Shown: in pieces, positions 1 to 11,300 of the stretch | Numbering within the stretch: the stretch's first letter is position 1 | Layout of the letters: each line of letters begins with the position of its first letter | Origin: Dastarcus helophoroides | Lineage: Eukaryota; Arthropoda; Insecta; Coleoptera; Bothrideridae | Reading direction: 5' to 3' | NCBI GenBank assembly: GCA_028583605.1 | Contig: CM053327.1 | Location: 45,434,059-45,498,058, forward strand | Length of the DNA stretch: 64,000 nt | Notes under the pieces: model-generated | The model's database searches: none | What the model was told of the DNA's origin: nothing | The model's input: only the letters and a program-made list of their open reading frames with translations | Made by a program: the position numbers and the translations under genes

Positions 1-780
1 TAAAAACTAATTTTTTGTCAGTATTTGTTGAAATACAGGACTTGTCCCCTGAAACCAAGAAAGAAAAACACAACACGCGTTTCGACAGTCAAGCTGTCAT
101 CTTCAGAGAGATACTGTTTTTTAACAATTCTTAAGACTGATACAGACATAATCGCCGACTGTGTGAATGTATTTTGTTAATTAAAATAACCGAATTATCT
201 ATTTATGTTTGATAGAACGGACTAGTCCTTGATTGTCTTCAAAAATTGAAATACAGAACTTGACTCCTGAAACCAAGAGAGATTAAAAACACAACAAACG
301 TTGCTCTAACGTTTCAGAGAACAAGTTCTGTATTTCAATATGTTTATGTTGTATGATCCTGGGGAGCTAACGTTACATTCTTTAGTATGATAGAACTTCA
401 TATTATGATTAGTCTTCACATTAAAACATTTTTAATCATCATTAACGCCATTTTTATGCACAGATCAATAGGTTTCGATCATTCACAATCTATTATTGAT
501 ATAAATGCAATTTCGATTTCATAATAGAGCAAATTGATCGATATTTCAGAAATGATGTGGAGATTGTTGAATGTTAAAGTTTTCGAAAAGAAGTATTCAC
601 TAAATTTCGAATTGGAAGTGAAATTTTTAAAATTAACATCGGAGTTCTCAAATATCAATAAAATTTGAACTTGCAGGTCGAACTGATTTATACTTTATTT
701 GTCCAAAACAATTCGACAAGGACAAGCTTTGTATATCAACTTTCAGTTACTATGTAGCACATTGACTTAAGTAAAATTTG
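1..780. other. Intronic or intergenic stretch with foldback fragments
   Basis: No gene is visible. Pieces of the palindromic foldback family lie at about 31-117 and 196-345. They are recognised by the words ttgtcccctgaaaccaag, aacgcgtttcgac and gtcatcttcagagag. The rest (346-780) is AT-rich with no structure I can name. Because the MFSD6 exons downstream lack their 5' part, this stretch is probably inside an MFSD6 intron. Confidence 0.5.
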
Positions 781-792
781 GAACCTGGGTTG

Positions 793-1962
793 CCACTCCT
801 CTGTTCTCAGTAGCTCTGAATAAGCTCTTACGATTGTGAGTGAAAGGTGACTAATTCTCCTATTAGGAAACACGTTATCTCACAAACGAATAAAGTTACC
901 AAATTCTTCCTCATCCACATCATTCACCGAATGTCTCATCAATAGATTACCCCCTTTTAACATAAGCTTCTTGAAATACAAATCTCTTCCACTCCTCTGT
1001 TCTAAGTAGCTCTGAATAAGCTCTTACGATTGTGAGTGAAAGGTGACTAATTCTCCTATTAGGAAACACGTTATCTCACAAACGAATAAAGTTACGAAAA
1101 TTTTCCTCATCCACCTCATTCATCGAATGTCTCATCAATAAATCACCCCCTTTTAACATAAGCTTCTTTAAATACAAATCTGTTCCACTCCTCTGTTCTA
1201 AGTAGCTCTGAATAAGCTCTTACGATTGTGAGTGAAAGGTGACTAATTCTCCTATTAGGAAACACGTTATCTCACAAACGAATAAAGTTACGAAATTCTT
1301 CCTCATCCACCTCATTCATCGAATGTCTCATCAATAGATTACCCCCTTTTAACATAAGCTTCTTGAAATACAAATCTCTTCCACTCCTCTGTTCTAAGTA
1401 GCTCTGAATAAGCTCTTACGATTGTGAGTGAAAAGTGACTAATTCTCCTATTAGGAAACACGTTATCTCACAAACGAATAAAGTTACGAAATTCTTCCTC
1501 ATTCATCGAATGTCTCATCGATAGATTACCCTCTTTTAACATAAGCTTCTTGAAATACAAATCTCTTCCACTCCTCTGTTCTAAGTAGCTCTGAATAAGC
1601 TCTTACGATTGTGAGTGAAAGGTGACTAATTCTCCTATTAGGAAACACGTTATCTCACAAACGAATAAAGTTACCAAATTCTTCCTCATCCACATCATTC
1701 ACCGAATGTCTCATCAATAGATTACCCCCTTTTAACATAAGCTTCTTGAAATACAAATCTCTTCCACTCCTCTGTTCTCAGTAGCTCTGAATAAGCTCTT
1801 ACGATTGTGAGTGAAAGGTGACTAATTCTCCTATTAGGAAGCACGTTATTTCACAAACGAATAAAGTTACGCAATTCTTCCTCATCCACATCATTCACCG
1901 AATGTCTCATCAATAGATTACCCCCTTTTAACATAAGCTCCTTGAAATACAAATCTCTTCCA
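793..1962. repeat. Minisatellite, six copies of a ~194-bp unit
   Basis: The phrase ccactcctctgttct recurs at about 795, 991, 1185, 1383, 1570 and 1765, a period of 187-197 bp. Units are over 90% alike by eye and share tctcctattaggaa and aacgaataaagtta. The array ends at a foldback element near 1965. No coding potential is evident. Confidence 0.9.
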
Positions 1963-1964
1963 CT

Positions 1965-2205
1965 GAAACTAAGAAAGATTAAAAAACACAACAGAGGTTG
2001 CTCTAACGCGTTTCAATGGCCAAACTAGCATCTTCAGAGAGATACTAACACCTAATCCTTTAGTACCTCTCTGAAGATGATAGCTTGGCTATCGAAACGC
2101 GTTAGAGCAACCTCTGTTGTGTTTTTTAATCTTTCTTGGTTCCAGGGGACAAGATTTGTATTTTAATTTTTTGAAGACAACCAAGGACCAGTCCGTTCCA
2201 CCAAA
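1965..2205. mobile_element. Foldback (palindromic) element, near-complete
   Basis: Two arms of about 110 bp face each other. The left arm has aacacaacagaggttgctc and the right arm gagcaacctctgttgtgtt. The right end carries the family terminus ggaccagtccgttccacca. The right arm contains a hammerhead-like core at 2067-2107. It differs from other copies by a compensated pair in stem II (GATAGC/GCTATC instead of GACAGC/GCTGTC). Confidence 0.8.
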
Positions 2206-2344
2206 AAAGAAAAAAAAATGAGCTTCTTGCAAAAAAAATGTTCACCGTGGTTCGTAAATCAACTCCAAGCCAAAAAAATAAGTTAAAGCAGATTTATCAT
2301 CTAAAATCACTCGTTGGTATTCATTGTTTGTTCTGATTTTTTAG

Positions 2345-5300
2345 GATTACGAAAAGGAGCAACAATGTGATAACGAAGCAGTCCGAATGATATGCACATC
2401 GACGTGCTTTAGACAGTCAGCGACTTTTCTATCGAGAACGTACTTAAGAAACGACTCCGAAGAAGTACACCATAGCCTATGTAGACCCAAGAATTCGATT
2501 ATCTTGCCGAACAACACTTTCTGTAATCTAAGCTGCAACGAAGACATCGAAGTTAACAATGGCTGCCTTTACGGGGATTTCACGTTTTGGAGTTTCGTCA
2601 TATTGATGTCAATTGGAACTATCGGTTTCAACGTGGTCAACTCAATAAGTGATGCGATATGTTTCGACGTTATCGGTGAGTTTCATAAGGCCAACAGTTT
2701 TATTGCAATTTCTAGTTAAATTCACCACCATGCTATAATACGATAATCTAGGGGTCGACAAACTTTTAAGTCAAAAGAGCCAACTGCAATAAAAAAACTG
2801 GTTTCATCAATTTCAAAGAGCCACAAATTTTTCTTATTTTTTATTTTATTTTAAAATTAAATCAGATACATCAGACAAAATATGGGACAGAGAGAGACCC
2901 CTTTGACTCATGTAGTAAAACGAAAACATATTCAGCCCAAAAGATATTTTATTTCTCAAAATTTAGAGCTTTATTTCAAAATCTACCTTTTTCTTGCAAA
3001 TTCGACTTTTTTTAATTCTTCTCTGTATTCGTCTTTGCTTAACTATGTATTTTACTCCGTAAATTAGATTTATTTCCCTAAATCTTCCTTTGACTCATGT
3101 AGTTAAACGAAAACATATTCAGCCCAAAAGATCTTTTACTTCTCAAAATTTAGAGCTTTATTTTAAAATCTGCCTTTTTCTCGCAAATTCGACTTTTTTA
3201 ATTCTTCTCTGTATTCGTCTTTGCTTAACTATGTATTTTACTCCTAAAATTAGATTTGTTTCCCTAAATTTTCCTTTCTTCTCAAAGTTGACAATCTGTA
3301 AAAATGTTTACTTTTTCCTAATTTGACTGACTAAAAGATTCGACTTATTTCTCAAAAATTCATCTTTTGTCGATTTCTTAATAAAAAAAAAGTTAAAATT
3401 TGAAGTAATAATTTGGAGATTTTAAATAAAAAACTGTTTGAAGTTTCGACCTTTTCCTCAAAGTTTTCTTTTTCGAAATTCAAATCTGTTTTTGAATTTG
3501 ACTTTTTTCCAAATTACATTTTTTTTGACTTTATTCTAAATTGCTACTTTTTCTCGAAATTTCTATTCTTTTTAAATAACGTTCCTTTTCCAAATTTCAC
3601 CATTTCCCCCAAATAATAACTTCTGCTGAACATTTAAACTTTTATTTATTTTCTGGAAGTTTCGACCTGTTTCCCAAAATTAGGTGTTTCTCGAAATTCC
3701 AACTTTTAACTGAAAATTCGATATATTATTATGTTTCTGCAAGCTGCGATTTTATCGACGAAATTCGCCTATTTTTAGAATGTTTGACTTTAGAAATTCG
3801 ATTTTGTTTTTAAAATTTGACTTTCTCTGGGAAACTTTGACCTTTTTTTAAAGTTCGACACTTTTCTCGAAACTGGAAGTTTTATCGATATTTCGTATTA
3901 TTTAGAAATTATTTTACCAATGTTTTCAAAATTCGAATATGAACTTTTTTTTATTCGTCCTGTTCTCGAAATTTCTTTATTCTCAAAATTTAACTTTCTG
4001 TGGAAAATTGCAAATTACATATTTTCTTCTTCTCTAAATTTCGACTTCTTAAAATTCGACAATTTTTTCTAAGCTTTGAGTTTTTACAATTTCTCTTTTC
4101 GAGATTTTAGAATTTTTCACAAAATTCAAATTTGTCTAAAAATTTCAGGTTTTTATTTAAAAACCTGAACAAATTTTTGTTGTGGGTTTCAATCTATTAT
4201 CAAAATTCGATGTTTTTTTTAATAAAATTTTGCTTTTTTAAGAATTTTTGACAAATTTATATTTTTCGAAATCTCTTTTTTTTACCAAAATTCGAATATT
4301 TCCGAAAACATCAACTTTTATTTCGAACGAATTTCAAATCTCAAAATTTGATTTTTTTTCTTAAAATTTGACTTTCTCTAGAAACTTTTTTTTAAGTTTA
4401 ACACTTCTCGAAATGAAAGTTTTATCGACATTCTCTTTCCTTTCGAAATTATTTTACCAATTTTCTCAAAATTCGATTTATCTGAAAATTTGGGTTTTTT
4501 TTAATTGGTTTTGTTTTTGAAATTCCAAATTTATTCTCCAAATTTAATTTTCACTGGAAAATTTCAAATTTTCGTCGAAATTTTTATCGCCTTTTTAAAG
4601 ACCGACACTTTTTTAATCTTCCGGTTTATTTTTACAATTTCTCTTTTATATAAAAATTTCAAGTGTTTAAATTTGTTTTGAGTTTCAATCTATTGTCGAA
4701 ATTCGACTTCTTTTTGAAATTTTGCCCTTATTCGAGAACTGTAGAGAAATTCATTTTTTTTAATCTCTTAATTTTTCTCAATTTTTTTGCGAAATCTCTG
4801 CCTTTGGCTTTTTCTGGGAGATTTTGATCTTTTTTTAAAGGTAAACACTTCTCGAAATTTTCTTGCAATTTTCTTTTGAAATTATTGTACGAATTTTCTC
4901 AAAATTTAAATTAATATGAAAATTTGTTTTTTTTTAAATTATCTTCTCTTCTAAATTTCAGGTTTATTCCCAGAATTTAACTTTCTCTGGAAAATTGTAA
5001 ATTTGTTGTCAAAGTTTCGAGCCTAAAATGTAGACTTTTTCCTTGAAATTTTTCCTAAAATTTGAGCTTTTTCTTCTTCCTGTAAGACTTTGACTTTTTT
5101 AAATTTCAACTAATTTTTCTAAGCTTCCAGTTTACTCTTATAATTTCTCTATTCAAAATTTTGCAGTTTTTCAAAAAATTCAAAATTGTCTACAAATTTC
5201 AGACAAACGACCAATCAAATGTTCTGTAATTAAACAGTTAAACGTGCTTAAAATTGAAAATATGTACAACCGCAACCATAGACTAGTTTCGGCCTTCTTT

Positions 5301-8300
5301 GGCCTCATCAGCATGGTACGGTGGTTGTATACACTTCCAACTTAAAGCCGTTAGTCAGTCGTATAAGTATCCAAGAGAGTAAACCTCCATTGGGTGACTT
5401 GTAACTGACTTTTAACTGTTTATTACGCAAACATTTTCGCTAAATGCTAATTGAAGAGAGAAGAAGTTCAGGTTTTAAATTTGTTTTAGGTTTCAATCTA
5501 TTGTCGAAATTCGATGTTTTTTTTCTAAAATTTTCCTTTCTGAGAACTTTTGATAAATTAATTTTTTTTGAAATTTCTCACTTTTTCCCAATTAGGCAGA
5601 TCATTGTTTTAATTTCGTCATTTTTCCCAATTTTTTCTCGAAATCTTTTTTTCTCAAAATTCGTTTTTTTCTGGGAAATGTTAACCTTTGTTTGAAGTTC
5701 AACACTTCTCGAAATTTTCTTGGAATTTTCTTTCGAAAGTATTTTACCAATTTTCTTAAAATTCGAATTTATCTGAAATTTGGAGTGTTTTTTTTAATTC
5801 GTCTTGTTCTCGAAATTGAAAATTTATTCTGAAAATTTAGCTCTCTCTGAAAATTGCAATTTTTTATGGACATTTCGAGCTGTTCTAAACTTTTTCCATA
5901 AAATTATTCCTAAAATTAGACTTTTTGCTTCTTCACCGAAAAACTTCGACTTTTTTAGAAATCGACAATTTTTTCTAAACTTCCAGTTAATTTTTACAAT
6001 TTCTCTTGTGGAAAATTTACTATATTTCAAAGAATTCAAAATTGTCTAAAAATTTCAGGTTTTTAATTTGTTCTGGGTTTCAATATGTTGTCGAAATTCT
6101 ACTTTTTTTTCTACAATTTTACCTTTTATTGAGAACTCAAAATTCCAATTCATGTAAAAATTTTGTTTTTTCTAAATCGTCTTGTTCGCAAAATTTCAAA
6201 TTTATTCTCAAAATTTAACTCTCTCTGGAAAATTGTAAATTTTTTGTCGAAATTTCGAGCTTTTTCAAGATTTTAACTTTTTCCTTGAAATTTTTCCTAA
6301 AATTTGGCTTTTTCTTTTTCTCTGAAAAACTTTTTTAAATTTCGACAATTTTTTCTAAGCTTTCAAGTTATTCTTAGGATTTCTCTTTTCGAAATTTTGC
6401 AATTTTTAAAAAAAATTCAAAATTGTCTAAAAAACTGAGGTTTTTGAATTTGTTTTGGGTTTCAATCTATTGTCAAAATTCGACGTTTTTTTCTAAAATT
6501 TTTCTTTTTTTAGGAACCTTCGATAAATTTATTTTTTTCAAAATTTCTCTCTTTTTCCGAATTAGACAAATTCATTTTTTTTTAATCTCTTCATTTTTCC
6601 CAATTTTTTTCGAAATCTCTGACTTTTTCTCAAAATTTCTTCTTCACTGAAAAATTTCCGACTTTTGTAGAAATCGACAATTTTTTTCTAAACTTCCAGT
6701 TAATTTTTACAGGTTCTCTTCTAGGAATTAACTATATTTCAAAGAATTCAAAATTGTCTAAAAATTTCAGGTTTTTAATTTGTCCTGGGTTTCAATTTAT
6801 TGTCGAAATTCTACGTTTCTTTTATTTTCTAAAATTTTACCTTTTATTGAGATCTTTTGATAAATTCCTTTTTTTTTAATTTGTTTCAAAGATCGAGCTG
6901 TTCTAAACTTTTTCCATGAAATTCTTCCTAAAATTAGACTTTTTTCTTCTTCACTGAAAAACTTCGACTTTTTTAAAGATCGACATTTTTTTAAGATTCC
7001 ACTTAATTTTTACAATTTCTCTTTTCGAAATTTTACTATATTTCAAAAAATTCAAATTTGTCTAAAAGTTTCAGGTTTTTAATTTGTCCTGGATTTCAAT
7101 CTATTGTCGAATTTCTACGTTTTTTTTTCCTAAAATTGTACCTTTTATTGAAAGCTTTTGATAAATTCATACCTTTCGAAATCTCTTTCTTTTTCTCAAT
7201 TTTTGTGGAATCTCTCCTTTTTTTAATTTTTGTGGAATCTCTTCTTTTTTCTCAATTTTTTCAGTCTCTTTTTTTAATTTATTCGAAATCTCTTTTTCTC
7301 AAAATTTGGCTGTTTTTTATTTCGGACATTGATATTTGCCGTTTTTGTAAATTTAGGTTTTTTCCCCAAAAAGTAATTCACGAAATTTCAAGGTTGTAGA
7401 AAATTTACAAAAAAGTAAAAATCATAAAAAAAATATTTTTTAGAAATTTCGTCTCCCCAAGTTGGTCTTTTTTTTAGAAATTTCATGTGTTTTTTCAAAA
7501 TGTTAATATAAATCAATCAAAAATTTCGAACAAATACTTCTTGAATATATACCTTTTTGTTAAAATTCAAGTAAAACGTAAAAATTCCTGGAAAAGTATT
7601 TTTGGAAGTTTCGACTTCTGTAGGTCACTTGTTTAATAAGTGTCTGCATGTCCATCCACCCCAGCTTTTATTTATTTTTTTAGGGGAATTTAAAGAGCCT
7701 CAATTTTCTTTTAAAAGAGTCGCATGCGGCTCCCGAGCCGTGGTTTGCCCTGCGATAACCGATACAAAATTTTAATTTATCAATCAGAAATTAAAATACA
7801 AATCTTGTCCCCTGGTGTCAGGGGACAAGATTTGTGTTTCAGTTTTTGAAGATAACTAGGGACCAGTTCGTTCCATCAAAATTTATCAATCAGACAAATG
7901 AGGTTTAATAAAATGAAAGTAATTTGTTAATAATGATGCTCTTAATAGAAAGCAATGAGAATGTATAAAATTGAAGTATAAATCTTGTCCCCTGGTTTCA
8001 GGAAATAAGATTTGTATTTCAATTTTTGAAGATAACTAAGGACCAGTCCGTTTCACCAAAATTTATCAATCAGATAAATGAGGTTTGATAAAGTAAGAGT
8101 AATTTGTTAATAATGGTGTTCTTAATAGAAAGCAATGAAAATGCATCAAATGAATAAAGTTTAATATAATGACATACTTTATTTTATGTTTTCTTCGCCA
8201 GTTACTCCTTCTACAATTCTCGATTTTCAGTAACCTTCTGTTAAAGATTGGCATAGATTGCCCCAAGCAGTGATTGCGTTGGATCTTTGCCTCTGTCAAT

Positions 8301-11300
8301 CGCTGGTTGTGACTCAACGCTGAAAAAGCAATCTTAAGCTGTGAACGATGTAAAACTAAATAACAACAAGATTGTTTTAAAGTTTTAACGTTTCTGGCAG
8401 CGTTATTCTGTGTTTGTCGTCAAAAGATCAATATTAATTTGTTTTTCTCTTCACTTTCGTGCGTCCTATCAGAATCTGACAGCTTCTGCCAATCCTTAGG
8501 GAAGGTTGCTGAAAATCTAGATTTTAGAAAAGAGTAACTGGCCAAAAAAAGTCAGTAAAACATGAATGAAAATAACACCTCTTCAAGAAGATACAGAGAA
8601 TATAATATATTCTCAAATGTGTTTATAATAATACCGGGTCATTCAATAAGTCCGTAAGATAAGTAAGAAAAAAACAAAATTTTGACAAAACCCAATTTTA
8701 TTATTCAACATAGTTGCCTTCGAGGGCGATACAACGAATATGACGATTTTCCAACTGTTCGATACCACTTTTATAGTACGATTTCTCTTTCTCGTCAAAA
8801 TAGGCCTCAGCGATTACTTCATCATTTCACTTAAATTTCTTTCCAACAAGCATTCTCTCGAGATTTGAAAACAGGTCGCTGGGGGTTAAATTTGGAGAAT
8901 AGGGTTGGTGGGTAAGCAATTCGAAGCCCAATTCATTCAATTTTGCCATCGTTTTCATCGATTTGTGACACGATGCATTGTCTTGGTGAAACAACACTTA
9001 ATTCTTTTGCAAATGTGGACGTCTCTTTGCGATTTCAGCCTTCAATCGATCCAAAAGTGCACAGTAATAGTCGTTGTTGATGGTGGTTCCTTTTTGGAGA
9101 TAGTCGATGAAAATTATTCCGTTTGCATCGCAAAATACAGAAGCCTTACTGGCCGACTGTTGCGTCTTGCTCGCTTTGATTCGTCGACTGCTGTCCACTC
9201 AGCTGACCATCTTTTGGATTCTGGTGTGTAATAGTGAAACCATGTCTCATCCATTATCACATATCGACGATAGAATTCTTTTTTATTGCGGTTTACCTGC
9301 GCCAAACACTCCTCTGAAGCATTGATTTGTTTGGTCGACTGTGAGCAGCACCCACTTTGCACAGAGCTTTCGCATACCCAAACGTTCCTGTAAAATGGTA
9401 AAAACACTACCATGTGATATCTTTACAATGTTAGCTAGCTCGTGCACCTTGAATTTGCGATCGTTCATAACCAATTTGTGGATTTTGTTGATGTTTTCTG
9501 GAATAACAGCCTCATTTGGGTGTCCACTGCGCTCTGCATCATTTGTGCTGGTACGACCACGTTTAAATTCAGCAATCTGCTTCTCTACCATTTATCTCGA
9601 TGGGGCAGAGTTGGGATAATGTTTATCAAGCCATTGTTTGGTTTTCACTGCATTTTTTTTCATCAAAAAGCTTTATCAAAACTCGAAATTCACTTTTCCA
9701 ATTTTTTTCAATAACAAAAGTTGTTTCACACAAAATGTTATAACTCACGAATCAATAGTCAGATTGTTGTCAAATTTATACACGTATCGTTTGAAGGTCG
9801 GTACTAAATAAAAATCGTAAGGAAAAATTTCTAGTATCGTTATCTATGTGTCATCCTATGGACTTTTTGAATGGACTGTTATATATAATAGAATACATAC
9901 ATTTTATAGTAAAATAAAAACGAGTAACTTCTCAGAGGAAGTCCTAAAGGACCTGATACTATTTTATTTATTTATCTTCAGGGGAACAATATGACTACGG
10001 AAAACAAAGAGTATGGGGCACTGTCGGCTTCGGGATAACGGCCCTAATAGGTGGTTACTTAGTAGATATGGTTTCTGGAGTACAAATTTCCTACACTCCA
10101 GCGTTTATAGTAATGTTAATATTCTCCATATTGGATTTAATTTCCTGCTTTAAATTAGAGGTAAGTTATTAAATATTGCAACAGAACATTTAACCCGCCA
10201 TGTGACACGTGGGGTGTGACAAACCCCAACGACTGAAAACGTATGCACAACTTTCTTAAAATTTAGTTTGCGCCCTGCCCCGCCGTTTAGCTTTCAATTG
10301 TGCATTTTTTAATGCACCTATACAGAAATTGCACTCGTCTAATGCACTTTAATGGAAAAACGTCGCTCTAAAATTGTTTGGGGGTGTGTAATACCCCACG
10401 TGTCGGTTCTTGAAACTTTTTTTAGTAGTTACGTTTTTGGTTCTTCGCCTGCTGAACAAGGTAAGAGCGACTTTTTCTGAGAGTTTTTTTGCTAAATTTA
10501 TAGTGCGTTTTCTTTTGTAACTATTTATCAAGATGTGTAAATGGTAAATGGAGCAGGATCGTCTGTTAGCCTTATGGGAAAGAGTCCGAGGCCAACCAAC
10601 CTTTTATCGATGAAGACGTCTTGGAAGGAGATGATGAAATCGACCAAATTAGTACCAAACTGGACTATCCTAACCAGAAACAACTTCAGGAAGCGAAGAG
10701 TGAAGAGAGAGACACAAGAAGAGAATGGTGAAATGGAAAAGGCAGAAGAGAACGAAAATAACTTTTATAGGAAAAAATGGAACCAAATGGAGTAAAAAAA
10801 CACCAAATAAAAATGTTAGAACCAGATCTAAAAATATTGTTATTTACTTGCTAGGAATAAAGGTTAATCGAAAGAAGGCTAAAACGCCAATAGAATGTTT
10901 TCAGCTTCTTATACTCGCAGATGAAAAAATGATAGCAGATATTATAAGAAATGCAAATTATCGAATTGCTAAGAAATCTGAAAAATGGAAAAATTCGCCA
11001 CGTTACGTCGAAACGACAGTGACAGAAATCAAAAAAGTAAAAAACGTGTGTGAAGCCTGCAGAGCTATCATATGTCTTGAGAATTCATTACAACACTGCA
11101 AAAAAAATATGGAAAATCACTCGAATTCGATTCCCACTAACGTAATAATTTTTTCACATATAGCAATGATTTTATATTTTGTTAAAAATTGTGATTTTGT
11201 TATTTTAGTTATCATATGACCCAAAATAATAACACTTGTTTTGTATTTTAAAACTTAGACTCTATAAAATAGTGCATATTTTATAGAAAAAAATGTATGT

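Larger units (their letters stand above)
2880..7660. repeat. TCGAAATTT low-complexity tract, pyrimidine-rich on +
   Basis: Several hundred degenerate copies of a ~20-bp phrase such as ttctcgaaatttcgactttt run through the hAT-like element. Local direct repeats occur: about 200 bp near 2895-3245, and longer blocks with taattttttttaaatcgtc-like phrases near 4500-6250. T-rich runs stay on the + strand throughout. Long reading frames here encode only F/K/S/L-rich peptides caused by the repeat and are not genes. Confidence 0.8.
2749..7752. mobile_element. 5.0-kb hAT-like non-autonomous element
   Basis: The left end reads taggggtcgacaaac and the right end ggtttgccctg (reverse complement cagggcaaacc). 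These are typical hAT termini of the caggggtcggcaaacc type. Flanking 8-bp sequences cgataatc (2741-2748) and cgataacc (7753-7760) match at 7 of 8 positions, as expected of a target-site duplication. Sub-terminal parts contain repeated aagagcc words and a cggctc/gagccg inverted repeat. No transposase is seen. The body is almost wholly TCGAAATTT-type low-complexity DNA plus a nested Penelope-like fragment at 5203-5456. Confidence 0.7.

Noticed and set aside
3413..7399. F/S/L-rich reading frames in the low-complexity tract
   Set aside because: They are translations of the TCGAAATTT word with no start context, domain or splice pattern.
8066..8317. An 83-codon minus-strand frame upstream of the mariner
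   Set aside because: It spans a duplicated foldback and AT-rich DNA and has no family resemblance.
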